55,991 nt of DNA from Trichodesmium erythraeum GBRTRLIN201 (lineage in GTDB: Bacteria; Cyanobacteriota; Cyanobacteriia; Cyanobacteriales; Microcoleaceae), in contig JAGGDU010000151.1 of the NCBI GenBank assembly GCA_018457135.1, positions 1 through 55,991 of the forward strand, in the 5' to 3' direction. Below are positions 8,440 through 18,432 of the stretch, piece by piece. The notes under the pieces were generated by a model. It searched no databases. It was not told where the DNA came from and saw only the letters and a list, made by a program, of their open reading frames with translations. The position numbers and the translations under genes are program-made. Each line of letters starts with the position of its first letter. Position 1 is the stretch's first letter.

Positions 8440-10210
8440 TTTACTTAGGTTGCTTTGTTATTCTGGTGAAATTCACCAAATTAATTCAAATCTCAGGTTT
8501 CACTTTTAGATACTGCTTTGATATTTCTCAGAAAATCAAGTAATTGCAGTCCATAAGTTATGTCTTCCACAAACTTAAAATCTGCGTCAACACCATCTAC
8601 TTTGACTTAATTGGCTTTTGTTTTAGGTTACAAACTTCCCTGTTTATAGTTTTAGTTGTTAACCATAGCCTAGTAGAGGTTCCTCTGACTTGTTGTCATA
8701 GTCAACTATTTAGCTTAAAGTAACCATTTACTTATAACTAAAATATAGTTGTCACCCTTTAGGAATATTTTAGGTTCTTTTCATTTAATCTACAATTTTT
8801 CTAAACAAAATTTATTTTATTTTAACTATTGCACCAAAAAACTGCCCCATACTTTGGAGCCACAAAATTAAAATTGAAGATGTACTCTTAAGTTTCATAC
8901 CTTTTTAGTAATTTAAAATAGAGATCTCGGAAAAATAAAGAAGTTATACTATAGTAATCAAACATATTATTTGAAGCGATTGATTATAAGTAGTATATGA
9001 GAATAGGTCCACAGTAATCCTGAATTAACCTCACAAGGTTGATTGAGAATCAAGTATAAATAACAGTAGAGATTATTAACATATCTACCAAAAGTTATTA
9101 ATGAAACTTTAAGAGAGTAAGATTTTATCTATAGATAGGTATTAAAAAGTCAATTAAAGGCAAAAAAATATATGTATAAAAAACAAGAATAATATGACTT
9201 GGGGCAGAAAAAAAAATTAGGGAATAAAAAAAACTAATAATTGTGTTTTCTTTTGGTGAATATATTATTGATATAGAAACTAAAAATTTAGGAAAAAGAG
9301 TAGCATAAATAATTCATGTAAAACACAATAAAAATTCCCTTAACAACAAAAAAAATACTTGGGATCAAGCCTAAATTGGATTAGGATTAATCAAAATACC
9401 TAAAAAAAACTCAAAAATTCAAGAATTAACTAGCAAAAAAAAGCCGAAAAACCAAGAGCAGACATCTGAAATAATTTTGAACGAATCAGCCTTATTCCTC
9501 CATCTCTCTATAAATTTTTGTTTTAGCAGTAAACATTAGGGTATTTAATATAGCTATATTTAGGGATGTAGAGTTTTACCGCGATATGGGCATTCCGAAA
9601 ATCTTGGTAGTTAGATAGCTCTCTTCAAAATAGTTACAGTAAGTATTTTGCTATTTTTACAAGATTTCTAATACCAATGAGCAAAAATAATGATATGTAT
9701 CAAATGACACTTAAATTATTAAGTAATTAATATAGGCAGCATCACCTTTTTAATTAATAATGTGTTAATTATTCTCATATTGTAGGGAGATTGTATAGAG
9801 CATCCCTTCCTATACAGAAGTTTTATAGAACGCCCCTAACTACTCCTATGCTCCCAGGAAAGATAGGAATAGAACAGTTGTTGAGCAATAGTATAAACTT
9901 TAGGAGAAAGCCGGTTTATTTCCCTAATTATTATTGTTAAAATTATGAAATTTCGTATCATAACCCTATGATCGTGTGTAATTCTTAAAAAATAAAGTTT
10001 TTTGGGAGTCATGGGAAATTAGTAGCATATATAACAATGAATTATTAAAAAAAAATTTAAAATAAAAAGAGTTTGTAAAGATAGATAACTATGCAAACAT
10101 TATTGTCTATAGTAACAAACAGTAATAAAAATTATTAACCTTTATTACCTTGTCAATAGTTAATTTTTTGTTAAATTAGCAACAATAATAATGTCAATCA
10201 TATAAGATTT
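8440..10210. other. 1.77 kb gene-free, very AT-rich divergent region ctaC | ctaA
   Basis: No ORF or recognisable relic lies here despite 1,771 bases. It separates the divergent ctaC and ctaA starts, so promoters for both must lie within it. Long A-runs are concentrated at about 9150-9450. I could not pick one promoter over another, and I see no strong palindrome. Confidence 0.55.
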
Positions 10211-11125
10211 ATGGCCAATTCTATTTTAAATAACAATGGAATTATTTACTCCCAGTCTCAAGCACAGGGACGCATTCGTGGCTTAGTATGGAAACTCTGT
10301 ATAGCAACCCTAGTATTGATGGCTATTGGTAGTGCTACCAGAGTGATGAATGCAGGTTTAGCTTGTCCTGATTGGCCGTTGTGTTATGGTAAGTTGGTAC
10401 CAATGGCACAAATGAACCTACAGGTGTTTTTAGAATGGTTTCATCGGCTAGATGCAAGTTTAATTGGCTTGGGCGCGATCGCTATGATGGGTTTATCATG
10501 GTGGCATAGACAGGAACTACCTAGTTGGCTGCCCTGGGCATCTACCTTTGCTTTTTGTCTAATAGTCTTCCAAGGTGTACTCGGTGGATTAACAGTTACA
10601 GAATTATTACGTTTTGATATTGTTACTGCTCATCTGGGTACCGCATTACTTTACTTTATGACTCTATTAGTAATAGGTATATCAATGCTGCCATACAAAG
10701 GGACTGGAAATGTTGGTAAATTACCTTGGGTGGGATTAACTGCTGCTATTCTAGTATATTTACAAAGTTTACTAGGTGGGTTAGTTTCTTCTCAATGGGC
10801 ATTGCATCAATGTTTTGGTCTAGAAGAACTTTGCACGGTAATGAATAGTCATTTGGCTGGGGTTGTTCCTCCGACTTTAGTAACATTAATATTAGTAGTA
10901 ATGGTATGGCGTACCTCTGCTTTACATCCGCTGCTGCGAAACTTAGCCAACTGTTCTGGTCTATTAGTATTAGCTCAGATAGGTTTGGGGGTTATGACTT
11001 TCCGGTTACGTCTGCAAATTGAGCTGTTAACTGTATCTCACCAGGCTGTAGGAGCTGCATTACTAGGAACTTTAGTAGCTTTTACTGTTATAGCTTTACG
11101 CGATCGACAAGCTGTAAATGTCTAA
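10211..11125 (+). CDS. ctaA: Heme A synthase (COX15/CtaA family)
   Basis: CtaA oxidises the C8 methyl of heme O to a formyl group, giving heme A for the oxidase encoded by ctaD. The 304-residue membrane protein has about eight hydrophobic spans in two homologous halves. The N-half carries GSATRVMNAGLACPDWPLCYG, FLEWFHRLDA and DIVTAHLGTALLYF; the C-half has VMNSHLAGVVPPTL and LTVSHQAVGAALLG. These four His-bearing helices are the expected heme ligands. The Cys pair in ACPDWPLC and the second pair in HQCFGLEELC match the class with paired disulfides. It precedes ctaB by 552 bases. Confidence 0.95.
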   Translation: MANSILNNNGIIYSQSQAQGRIRGLVWKLCIATLVLMAIGSATRVMNAGLACPDWPLCYGKLVPMAQMNLQVFLEWFHRLDASLIGLGAIAMMGLSWWHRQELPSWLPWASTFAFCLIVFQGVLGGLTVTELLRFDIVTAHLGTALLYFMTLLVIGISMLPYKGTGNVGKLPWVGLTAAILVYLQSLLGGLVSSQWALHQCFGLEELCTVMNSHLAGVVPPTLVTLILVVMVWRTSALHPLLRNLANCSGLLVLAQIGLGVMTFRLRLQIELLTVSHQAVGAALLGTLVAFTVIALRDRQAVNV

Positions 11126-11463
11126 TTGTTAATACAGATACAGTAATATACCCCTCTTTTGTGAGTTATTATATTAGAAACGTTAGCTATAACTTTAAGC
11201 GTTTAGCTATCAGCTAGCCTTCCACGTAGGAACTGCGTTAACAGCTCAAATAAAAACTATTAGCTCTAAAGGATTTTTGCTTTGCTCAATATCCCAATAT
11301 CAAGTTGCATTGATTAACCACAATATAAAAAGATGGCATACCGATGAGAGAGTCATTTTTAATATAACTCAAGCTAAAAGCTTAGAGATTTAACCCTTGG
11401 AGGTTCAGTAGGTTGGAAGTTTTGTAGCGTTCCAAAAATCAATTTCTAGGCTGCACAGTAGAA

Positions 11464-11480
11464 GTCATCTAATAGATGAC
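11464..11480. promoter_or_regulatory. Perfect palindrome in the ctaA-ctaB spacer
   Basis: GTCATCT and AGATGAC form a perfect 7-bp inverted repeat around AAT. It lies about 200 bases before the ctaB start in a 552-base spacer that otherwise shows nothing. It could be an operator or a small hairpin; function is not shown. Confidence 0.3.
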
Positions 11481-11677
11481 CAAAGATAGCTGATAAATTT
11501 GGCTAATTAATGAGACTTGATATAACCTAGATGCGTAGTGCTATACAAGTAACTAAATTTTTCAAATTTGCTAACATCCAAAATGGACTGGCACTAAGAT
11601 CCGTTTCTATATAGCTTATAAACTTTAGATGATGGAAATTATAACCAGTTTCAATAGAAAATTAACAAATAAAATCC

Positions 11678-12664
11678 ATGCAACAAGTTATTTCTCATAG
11701 TCTACCACGGCGCCATAACAATATCCTACAGGTATTTAAAAGCTATTATCAACTTACAAAACCCCGCATTATTTTGCTGCTATTAATTACAACTGCAGCG
11801 GGAATGTGGTTGGGAGCAAAAGGAGAAGTATCTCTCTTTCTTTTGTTCGTTACATTAACAGGTGGTGCATTAGCTTCTGGTGCAGCTAATGCTATTAACT
11901 GTATCTACGACAGCGATATTGACTATATTATGGAGCGTACTCGCTGGCGTCCTATTCCATCTGGGAGAGTTAAACCTCGTGATGCTCTGATTTTTGCGTT
12001 GACTCTGGCAGCAACATCATTTACTTTACTCACAGTTTTTGCTAATTTACTAGCTGCACTGTTGGCCATGTCGGGAATAGTTTTTTATGTTGGTGTTTAC
12101 ACTCACTGGTTAAAACGTCACAGTGTTCAAAATATTGTAATTGGTGGTGCTGCTGGTGCTATTCCTCCGTTAGTGGGTTGGGCCGCAGTCACAGGGGAAT
12201 TGAGTTGGGCTGCTTGGTTATTATTTGCAATTATTGTGGTCTGGACTCCTCCTCATTTTTGGGCATTAGCAATTTATATTCGTGATGAATATCAGGAAGT
12301 TGGGGTGCCTATGTTACCTGTAATTGAGGGAAATGAGGAAACAGCTAGACAGATTTGGGTTTATACTCTAATTTTAATTCCTATGACGCTATTGCTGGTT
12401 TATCCGTTGCATGTGAGTGGAGCCATTTATGCAGTATTAGCGACTTACCTTGGTGTAATTTTTATTAAGAAAGCTTGGCAGTTGTTGAAAGATCCTTCGA
12501 ATAAAGATGTAGCACGATCGCTGTTTAAGTATTCTATCTACTATATGATGTTATTGTGTTTGGTAATGGTCATTGATAGTTTGCCTTTTACTCATGGAAT
12601 TACTACTGCTTTAGCAGATAGTTGGCAAACTTTTATTGGTGGAGCGATCGCAATTTTATTTTAG
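11678..12664 (+). CDS. ctaB: Protoheme IX farnesyltransferase (heme O synthase)
   Basis: CtaB (CyoE family) adds a farnesyl group to the C2 vinyl of protoheme, making heme O, the substrate of CtaA. The 328 residues form about nine membrane spans of the UbiA prenyltransferase fold. The first Asp-rich motif is [18 protein letters not shown] (about residues 73-90), and the second conserved loop is [37 protein letters not shown] is the usual N-terminal signature. Together with ctaA it completes the heme A branch beside the oxidase genes. A GC-rich hairpin at 12781 is the likely terminator. Confidence 0.97.
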   Translation: MQQVISHSLPRRHNNILQVFKSYYQLTKPRIILLLLITTAAGMWLGAKGEVSLFLLFVTLTGGALASGAANAINCIYDSDIDYIMERTRWRPIPSGRVKPRDALIFALTLAATSFTLLTVFANLLAALLAMSGIVFYVGVYTHWLKRHSVQNIVIGGAAGAIPPLVGWAAVTGELSWAAWLLFAIIVVWTPPHFWALAIYIRDEYQEVGVPMLPVIEGNEETARQIWVYTLILIPMTLLLVYPLHVSGAIYAVLATYLGVIFIKKAWQLLKDPSNKDVARSLFKYSIYYMMLLCLVMVIDSLPFTHGITTALADSWQTFIGGAIAILF

Positions 12665-12780
12665 GAGCTATATCAAAATAAGTTGTATAAATTTCATTTG
12701 AGATGAATTGTGAAATTTAGCTTCTATCAAAAAACTGTTTGAGTTATTTTTACCAAAAAATTGGGTACAAATATAAAGGC

Positions 12781-12809
12781 TCCCCCTTTGAGGGGGACTT
12801 TTAATTTTG
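12781..12809 (+). terminator. Strong hairpin terminator downstream of ctaB
   Basis: TCCCCC and GGGGGA form a perfect 6-bp GC-rich stem with a 5-base loop (12781-12797), followed by CTTTTAATTTT. It lies 117 bases past the ctaB stop. It also abuts the 3' end of the IS200-type relic, so it could instead be an element-end hairpin. Confidence 0.55.
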
Positions 12810-13045
12810 AATGTACTTTTTAAGATTTGCAAGTGGTGCGCCTCTAACTAAAGTCACATACAGAGGAAGGACTCCAAAGCAGAGTTTTGTGAGTTTTTGT
12901 ATATTCTGCTGGGCTATATCATCTACTCGAAACATCTTTAAGATGATTGACAATTTTGTGATCTGGATAATTTGGGTGGGTATTTGATAGCTATATGAAC
13001 ATGATAATTTTCGCCATTAAATTTTAGTATCTTGAAGTTTATCTC
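12801..13045 (-). pseudogene. IS200/IS605-type Y1 (HUH) transposase relic
   Basis: The minus strand reads KEINFKILKFNGENYHVHIA then IKYPPKLSRSQN, which contains the His-x-His (HVH) of HUH transposases in its usual setting. After stops and a frameshift a second piece reads VTLVRGAPLANLKKYIQN with a stop at 12801, the typical C-terminus. The catalytic Tyr region is lost among stop codons. The N-terminal third, expected at 13045-13260, is not recognisable. This is a dead remnant. Confidence 0.65.
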
Positions 13046-13225
13046 TTTACCCCAGGAGGGGAGCAAGAGAAGTGGGTGCAGTACCCTATAAAATTTCAGC
13101 CGACATAGGAGCTTCGAGTCGGTTCTTTCTCTGTGTCTGCTTTCTTCAGAAGAGCTTCGTTAACAGGTCCCAGAGAATCTCAAATAAGTCTTTAGTTTCA
13201 ATTAGACAATATAATTTTGTTTTAG

Positions 13226-13257
13226 GTAGGCAAAATGCTTACCTTTCCTTTTTATTA
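13226..13257 (+). terminator. Hairpin followed by a T-rich run
   Basis: GGTAGGC pairs with GCTTACC (one G-T pair) around AAAAT, followed by TTTCCTTTTTATT. It has terminator form on the plus strand, but no intact plus-strand gene precedes it closely. It may belong to the decayed element. Confidence 0.35.
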
Positions 13258-13284
13258 GCCTGAGATTATCTAAAATTATTTTTC

Positions 13285-13811
13285 AAAATATGATTTTTAA
13301 AACCATTGCAGCTGATTTTTAATGATAATTTCTTGGCACATATTACTAACCCATTGAATAACCACAGCATTATAGGGATAAGGTTGATATTGAGTGCGCA
13401 AAATTGTTTTTCGCAGTTCATTGAAAAATTCAGATTTCGTAACTCTGTATCAACTATTGTCTGTGGTTCCATCTCCAATAGAAGAGAGCACAAAAAAATT
13501 CAGTTTACTTTTGACATCTAAACCATAGCGATCGCTCATCAAACTTCTATGTTGGTTTTCACAAATTTTTCTTTTAATATTATTGTAGGCTTGATTTATT
13601 TCCTGATAATTGAAAAATCAAAAAAACCACTACAAGCTCTAAATTGTTGGCAACTACACCTCCATTAAAAATTCTATATCCAGTGTATAGTGACTCTCCA
13701 CTCACTATTAGGAATTGTCTTCCAGCAACTTCCGTATTAGCTTTTATAATGCTCATGGCTATAGATGGAGTTTTAGTATTAGGGAATAAAGCGATCGCTT
13801 CTGCTTTATCC
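13285..13811 (-). pseudogene. Relic of an unidentified protein gene
   Basis: Minus-strand translation gives consecutive protein-like blocks in different frames: EAIALFPNTKTPSIAMSIIK, then ESLYTGYRIFNGGVVANNLE, then (next frame) INQAYNNIKRKICENQHRSL and LNFFVLSSIGDGTTDNS, then FFNELRKTILRTQYQPYPYN and WVSNMCQEIIIKNQ. Stops and frameshifts lie between them. The blocks have normal amino-acid composition, which supports a decayed gene over chance, but I do not recognise the family. Confidence 0.45.
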
Positions 13812-13866
13812 TAGATAAAAATTGCTCTGCAGAAAATAGGAAATATAGACAATTTTTGACCAAATA

Positions 13867-14023
13867 AATAATCGCGTTTATGTAGCAATTCATGATAGTT
13901 ATACCATGGGTAAATTATCTGTATTTAAGTATATAAAATATCTCTATTTTGGGATGATAAAGGATTACATTTTTCAGAATATTTGACTTTTGATAACAAC
14001 TGTGAGGATTCATTTACCCTAAA
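13867..14023 (+). pseudogene. Degenerate copy of the downstream ATPase P-loop segment
   Basis: These 157 bases align along their whole length, with one indel, to 14261-14418 inside the ATPase gene that starts 145 bases later. That gene segment encodes residues about 32-84 with Walker A. Shared stretches include TATATAAAATATC and TTTTGGGATGATAAAGGATT. Frame and Walker A are destroyed (DSYTMGK for GASGMGK, followed by stops). It is a fossil of a truncated tandem duplication at the array edge. Confidence 0.75.
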
Positions 14024-14095
14024 GCAATAAGCGTAGGTTAGGTCTCAGAAAAAAGCCCCCACAAAAATATAGCGCGTATTAGGTTTGACTAGAAA

Positions 14096-14124
14096 TTTAA
14101 CAACCCTGAATACTCTGATATAAT
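14096..14124 (+). promoter_or_regulatory. Extended -10 promoter of the ATPase array
   Basis: TGATATAAT at 14116-14124 is an extended -10 box, with a weak -35 TTTAAC at 14096-14101 (17-base spacing). The region from the -10 to the ATG (CTGAATACTCTGATATAATT and on to CTAATTATG) recurs almost unchanged before the fourth gene of the array at about 19654-19717, including TATAGTCAA and the run to ATTATG. Conservation in front of two type I paralogues supports a real promoter and leader. Confidence 0.55.
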
Positions 14125-14167
14125 TGAGTGTTATAGTCAAACTAAAGTTCAAATAATTTATCTAATT

Positions 14168-15397
14168 ATGTCATCCAATAAATTCTTTCCCAATAAACCT
14201 GTTCCTCCAGAGAAGTTTGTCGGTAGAAAATCTGAACTATACACAATTTTTGACCAAGTTAATAATCGTGGTCATGTGGCTATTCATGGTGCTTCTGGTA
14301 TGGGTAAATCATCTTTACTCGACTATATAAAATATCCTCATTTTTGGGATGATAAAGGATTAAATTTTTCAGAGGCTTTGATTGTTTATCACAACTGTGA
14401 GGGTTCATTTACGCCAAATAGTTTTTGGCAAGAAATTTTACAAGAGTTAAGAAATGAAGCTGAAGGTGATACAGATTTACAGAGTAAGATTGATGATGTC
14501 TTAAAATTAGAAACAATAGAAATAAGAGATATACGTCGAATACTTAAACAAATTGGGAAAAGAAATAAATTTTTATTATTATTATTAGATGACTATAATG
14601 GAATACTTCGTACACCAGAATATTATAGCAAAGACTATCAAAAGTCTAGAGAAGTACAGACGTTTTTAAGTGGGTTGCGTAATCTGGCAGTTCATAGTAC
14701 AGAAAGTCAATATTTCTCAACAGTTGTTGCTGCATTCCAAAAAGTGGATGAGTTAGGTCCAGAGATTCCTCGTGGTGGTTCTCCTTGGTATAATCATTAT
14801 CTATATGTAGATTTAAAACCTTTTAGTCGGGAGGATATTAATAATTATTTTTTTAATTCCGATAGTCATTTCTTTATTTCAATTCCTGAAAATATTCAGA
14901 AAGAAAAAGTGTTAGAAATTACTAGTGGATATCCAATCTTACTTCAACAGGCAGGTTATATATTTTCTAAACTGGATCGAGTTATTGATATTAATACTTT
15001 TAAGGCAGAACTTAAAAATCAAACTGAACAGATATTTAAGGATATATGGAGAGAATTGACTACAGACGAACAAAAGCTTTTACAGCTCATTGTCATTGAT
15101 AACTTCAAAGGAGAAGTTAATGGAAAGCGTTATTCTCATGATGGTATAGATCAAGTATTTGAGGAAAATAAGTATAAACTGACAACCTTGGAGCAAAAAG
15201 GTGTTATCTCTCAGAGCCCAGACCAGGATAAATATAATTTTTCTTCTTCTTTAATGCAAGATTTAGTTCTTCAAAAATTGGCTGAAAGTATTTGGGACCC
15301 TAAAAAGGGTAAAATCTTGTTTGACAGCTTTGGAACCAAGATTAACTATGAGCAGTCCATGATTGAAGAATTATTAGGAATAATCCCTTTTAATTAA
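14168..15397 (+). CDS. Type I P-loop (AAA/STAND-like) ATPase, array gene 1
   Basis: This 409-residue soluble ATPase starts with KFVGRKSEL (about 16-24), the entry motif of AAA_16/archaeal-ATPase-like P-loop proteins. Walker A is GASGMGKS (41-48). Walker B is KFLLLLLDDY (134-143). Next come a GGSPWYNHY segment, LKPFSREDI, and a sensor-like SGYPILLQQAGYIF region. The last 120 residues look like a winged-helix-type end (TTDEQKLLQLIV onward). No effector or membrane span is visible. It is closely similar to array gene 4 and to the C-terminal half of gene 2. The role is unknown; STAND-type signalling is an inference from fold and clustering. Confidence 0.8.
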   Translation: MSSNKFFPNKPVPPEKFVGRKSELYTIFDQVNNRGHVAIHGASGMGKSSLLDYIKYPHFWDDKGLNFSEALIVYHNCEGSFTPNSFWQEILQELRNEAEGDTDLQSKIDDVLKLETIEIRDIRRILKQIGKRNKFLLLLLDDYNGILRTPEYYSKDYQKSREVQTFLSGLRNLAVHSTESQYFSTVVAAFQKVDELGPEIPRGGSPWYNHYLYVDLKPFSREDINNYFFNSDSHFFISIPENIQKEKVLEITSGYPILLQQAGYIFSKLDRVIDINTFKAELKNQTEQIFKDIWRELTTDEQKLLQLIVIDNFKGEVNGKRYSHDGIDQVFEENKYKLTTLEQKGVISQSPDQDKYNFSSSLMQDLVLQKLAESIWDPKKGKILFDSFGTKINYEQSMIEELLGIIPFN

Positions 15398-15486
15398 TCA
15401 AAAAATCAAGAATAGTCAACTCAATTTTGGCAATTTTCTTTATACTTAAATAAAAAATTAAACCCTAATATGAGGTAGTACTTCAG

Positions 15487-18384
15487 ATGAGTAATTCAGA
15501 ATTTATTTCTAACCCATATATTATTGGCATTCCCATTCGCCAAAAAGATAAATTTTATGGACGAAGAGAAATATTTGATTTTCTTGAAACTCAGCTCAGG
15601 CAAAATGTAAAAATTATCTTATTACAAGGACAGCGACGAATTGGTAAAACATCAGTTCTTGAGCAGATTAGTAATTTTATTGATTTGAATGATTTTGTTT
15701 TTATTCAACTTTCTCTAGAAGATAAAAAATCTACAAATATAGAATATTTATTTGAGGAATTAGCAATAGAAATTCAAGATTACATCACAGATAATCTTGA
15801 GATAGAAGAGAGTAGTGTCTCTTGTTATAATAGTTCTAAATTTCCTAATACATTAAATTGGTTTGAGAAAATATTTTTGCCGGAAGTTTATGAAACTCTA
15901 GACGGTAAAAATGTTGTTTTAATGTTAGATGAATTTGATAGACTAGATAATATTAATCAAGAGACAGAAAACAAATTTTACAAATATTTGAAGCAGATAG
16001 TTACAACAGATAAAAAACTTTTTCTACTGCCAGTTATAGGCAAACCTGTTGAGGATCTTTCTGAATATTTTCAGGACTCTTTTCGGCAAGCAATTTTGCA
16101 AAAAATTGGATTACTAGATGATTCATATGCTAAAGAGTTAATTATCAATCCAACGAAAAAACTAAAATATCAAGATGAAGCCATCGAGACAATTCTCAGA
16201 TTATCAGCTAATCATCCTTATTTTACTCAGGTTTTATGTTTTACTTTGTTTAATAGTGCTAAGGCTAGAGATAGATGGGAAGTAACTTCTCAAGATGTAG
16301 AAAGTATTGTTGAAAAAGCGATTACTCATTCTCAAACAGGATTAGCATCTTTAAGAAATTCATTACCAATATATGAAAAAGTTGTTTTTTTAGCAGTAGC
16401 AAAGTCTCAAGATATAGATGGTATAAAAGAGCAGTTATTAACTTTAGAAGATTATGGTGTTTCTGTAACGGATGCCTTGAAAAAAGCGTTGAAAAATTTG
16501 GATAAATGGGGTTTTTTAGAAAAGCAAAGTTCTAGTTCCCCACAGGATTTTTATCAATTAAAAGTAGAGTTTGTTCGACGTTGGTTAATTACAAATAATT
16601 TCATCAAAATTTTTGGTGAGGCAATTCGTGAATTAGAAATTGCTGATTTAGAAGCTAATGAGCTTTATCAGGAAGCATGCAAAATAGGAGCAAGCGATAT
16701 TAATAGTGAGATTGAAAAGTATAAGGAAGTAATTATAAAAAATCCTAACCACTTTAGCGCTAAATTGAAACTGGCTCAACTTTACTACGAGAATAAAAAA
16801 TTCGACTCAGCAATTGAATTATATGAAAATATTGACAAACTATATCAAAGAATTGATAGGTTTAGAGAGCATAAAAATATCCAGGAGTTTCTACCATTAA
16901 AAGTTGAAAATAATTTGCTTGAGGTTCGATGGAAATATATTGATATTTTATTAGCAGATCCAGAGAATTTAGACTCTTTAAGATTTGCAGAGGAACAGCT
17001 CAAAAAAATATCTGAACTAGAGCCAAATAACGAGAAAGTTAATAATAAGTTAAATGATATAAATCTGAAAATTCGTCGCCTGACAGCAAATCCTTTTACG
17101 ATCAAAAAATATGTTGAACCAGAAGATTTTGTTGGTCGTAGAGATATTATTAGTTATGCTTTCAATCAAATTAAATATAATAGTAATGGTCTTTTTTATG
17201 GTACCCCAGGGATAGGAAAATCTTCATTGCTCAGATATTTAGTTGAACCTGCATCTTGGGAGATAAAAAAATACAACGTTGATATTAATGATTACTATAT
17301 ATTGCAAATTGATTGTGAATCTATAGAAAATTTATCTGTTACTAACTTTTGGAAAGAAGTTATAAGAGAACTAGATCTGGAAACTGCAGATGATACAAAG
17401 TTAAAAGATAACATTCAAAAAATCTTAGCTCAGGAAACAATAACTAAAGTTGACATAGAGTCTTTATTTAGGTCAATTAGCTCTCAAAAATCCTTGGTAC
17501 TATTGATAGATAATTATGATGCTTTATTCAAAACCCAAAATAATTATTCCTCAAATGAAGCATTGAAGCTTTTGAGACAGTTGAAAAGTATTAATAATCA
17601 TAAACGTATAAAATGTTCCCTGATCATGACTTCCTCGGAAAAGGTAGAGAAACTGCTTGGAGAGTTAAAAGAAGATACATCAATTTGCGAATATCTTGTT
17701 ACTTTTCCTCTCGAACCATTTAATGATAATGAAATGGAAGAATTATGGGAAAGAATGCCAAAAGAATATAGAGATAGAAGAGTTCTACAAAAAAAAGTCA
17801 AAGATTTGACTGGCGGCCATCCGGCGCTTTTTCAAATTATTTGTTATTATTTGTACGATTTGTGTAAAGTAAATATTGATAAACAGACACAGAAAAATAA
17901 ATATGAAAACCTAAATAAGTGGTTTTATGATCAGGCAAAGTTAATATTAAAAGGAATATGGAAATCATTAACTTTGGCAGAACAAGGAATGTTACTTTTA
18001 GTTATTTTATCTGACTTAGAAGGGCGTATTAAAAGACATAGGAAGTATGACTTAAGTGGAATTAGAAGGTCGTTTAGAGAACAAGATCAAGTTTTAAATA
18101 GTCTAAAATACAGAAAAATAATCACAAAAACTGGTACTGATAGAAACCACGAGGATATTTACGATTTAACGTCAGATGCTTTAAAGGAATGGGTAATTAA
18201 TGAAATTATCATTAAGGATGTTGATGACGATGTTGCACAGCGGGAAAAAATCTTTTTATTTATCAAGCAAAAAGATGTCAATATGATTAACCAGCTATTT
18301 AAAGAATTATGGAGTAGCAAAGATGAAGTTAAAGAATCACTGGTTTGTCTTAAGGAAATATTATCCTTATTTTTTGTGGCATGA
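15487..18384 (+). CDS. Fused type II-TPR-type I double ATPase, array gene 2
   Basis: This 965-residue protein carries two complete ATPase modules. The N-terminal type II module has FYGRREI (23-29), Walker A GQRRIGKT (48-55), Walker B VVLMLDEFD (143-151) and a C-terminal VEFVRRWLI winged-helix-like end (about 360-370). Residues about 390-535 are helical and TPR-like (AKLKLAQLYYENKKFDSAIE, then a LEPNNEKVNNKL repeat end). The second module is type I: FVGRRDI (548-554), Walker A GTPGIGKS (572-579), Walker B LVLLIDNYD (670-678), then GGHPALFQI. It starts 89 bases after gene 1, with GAGG about 12 bases before its ATG. The fusion implies that type I and type II modules act together. Confidence 0.8.
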   Translation: MSNSEFISNPYIIGIPIRQKDKFYGRREIFDFLETQLRQNVKIILLQGQRRIGKTSVLEQISNFIDLNDFVFIQLSLEDKKSTNIEYLFEELAIEIQDYITDNLEIEESSVSCYNSSKFPNTLNWFEKIFLPEVYETLDGKNVVLMLDEFDRLDNINQETENKFYKYLKQIVTTDKKLFLLPVIGKPVEDLSEYFQDSFRQAILQKIGLLDDSYAKELIINPTKKLKYQDEAIETILRLSANHPYFTQVLCFTLFNSAKARDRWEVTSQDVESIVEKAITHSQTGLASLRNSLPIYEKVVFLAVAKSQDIDGIKEQLLTLEDYGVSVTDALKKALKNLDKWGFLEKQSSSSPQDFYQLKVEFVRRWLITNNFIKIFGEAIRELEIADLEANELYQEACKIGASDINSEIEKYKEVIIKNPNHFSAKLKLAQLYYENKKFDSAIELYENIDKLYQRIDRFREHKNIQEFLPLKVENNLLEVRWKYIDILLADPENLDSLRFAEEQLKKISELEPNNEKVNNKLNDINLKIRRLTANPFTIKKYVEPEDFVGRRDIISYAFNQIKYNSNGLFYGTPGIGKSSLLRYLVEPASWEIKKYNVDINDYYILQIDCESIENLSVTNFWKEVIRELDLETADDTKLKDNIQKILAQETITKVDIESLFRSISSQKSLVLLIDNYDALFKTQNNYSSNEALKLLRQLKSINNHKRIKCSLIMTSSEKVEKLLGELKEDTSICEYLVTFPLEPFNDNEMEELWERMPKEYRDRRVLQKKVKDLTGGHPALFQIICYYLYDLCKVNIDKQTQKNKYENLNKWFYDQAKLILKGIWKSLTLAEQGMLLLVILSDLEGRIKRHRKYDLSGIRRSFREQDQVLNSLKYRKIITKTGTDRNHEDIYDLTSDALKEWVINEIIIKDVDDDVAQREKIFLFIKQKDVNMINQLFKELWSSKDEVKESLVCLKEILSLFFVA

Positions 18385-18432
18385 TCAAGAGTTACGATTT
18401 AGTATATTAAATATTTTTAACTTTCAAGAAAG

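Noticed and set aside
13072-13521. Plus-strand frames of 63 and 71 codons
   Set aside because: They lie on the opposite strand of transposase and unidentified relics, whose minus-strand text is more protein-like.
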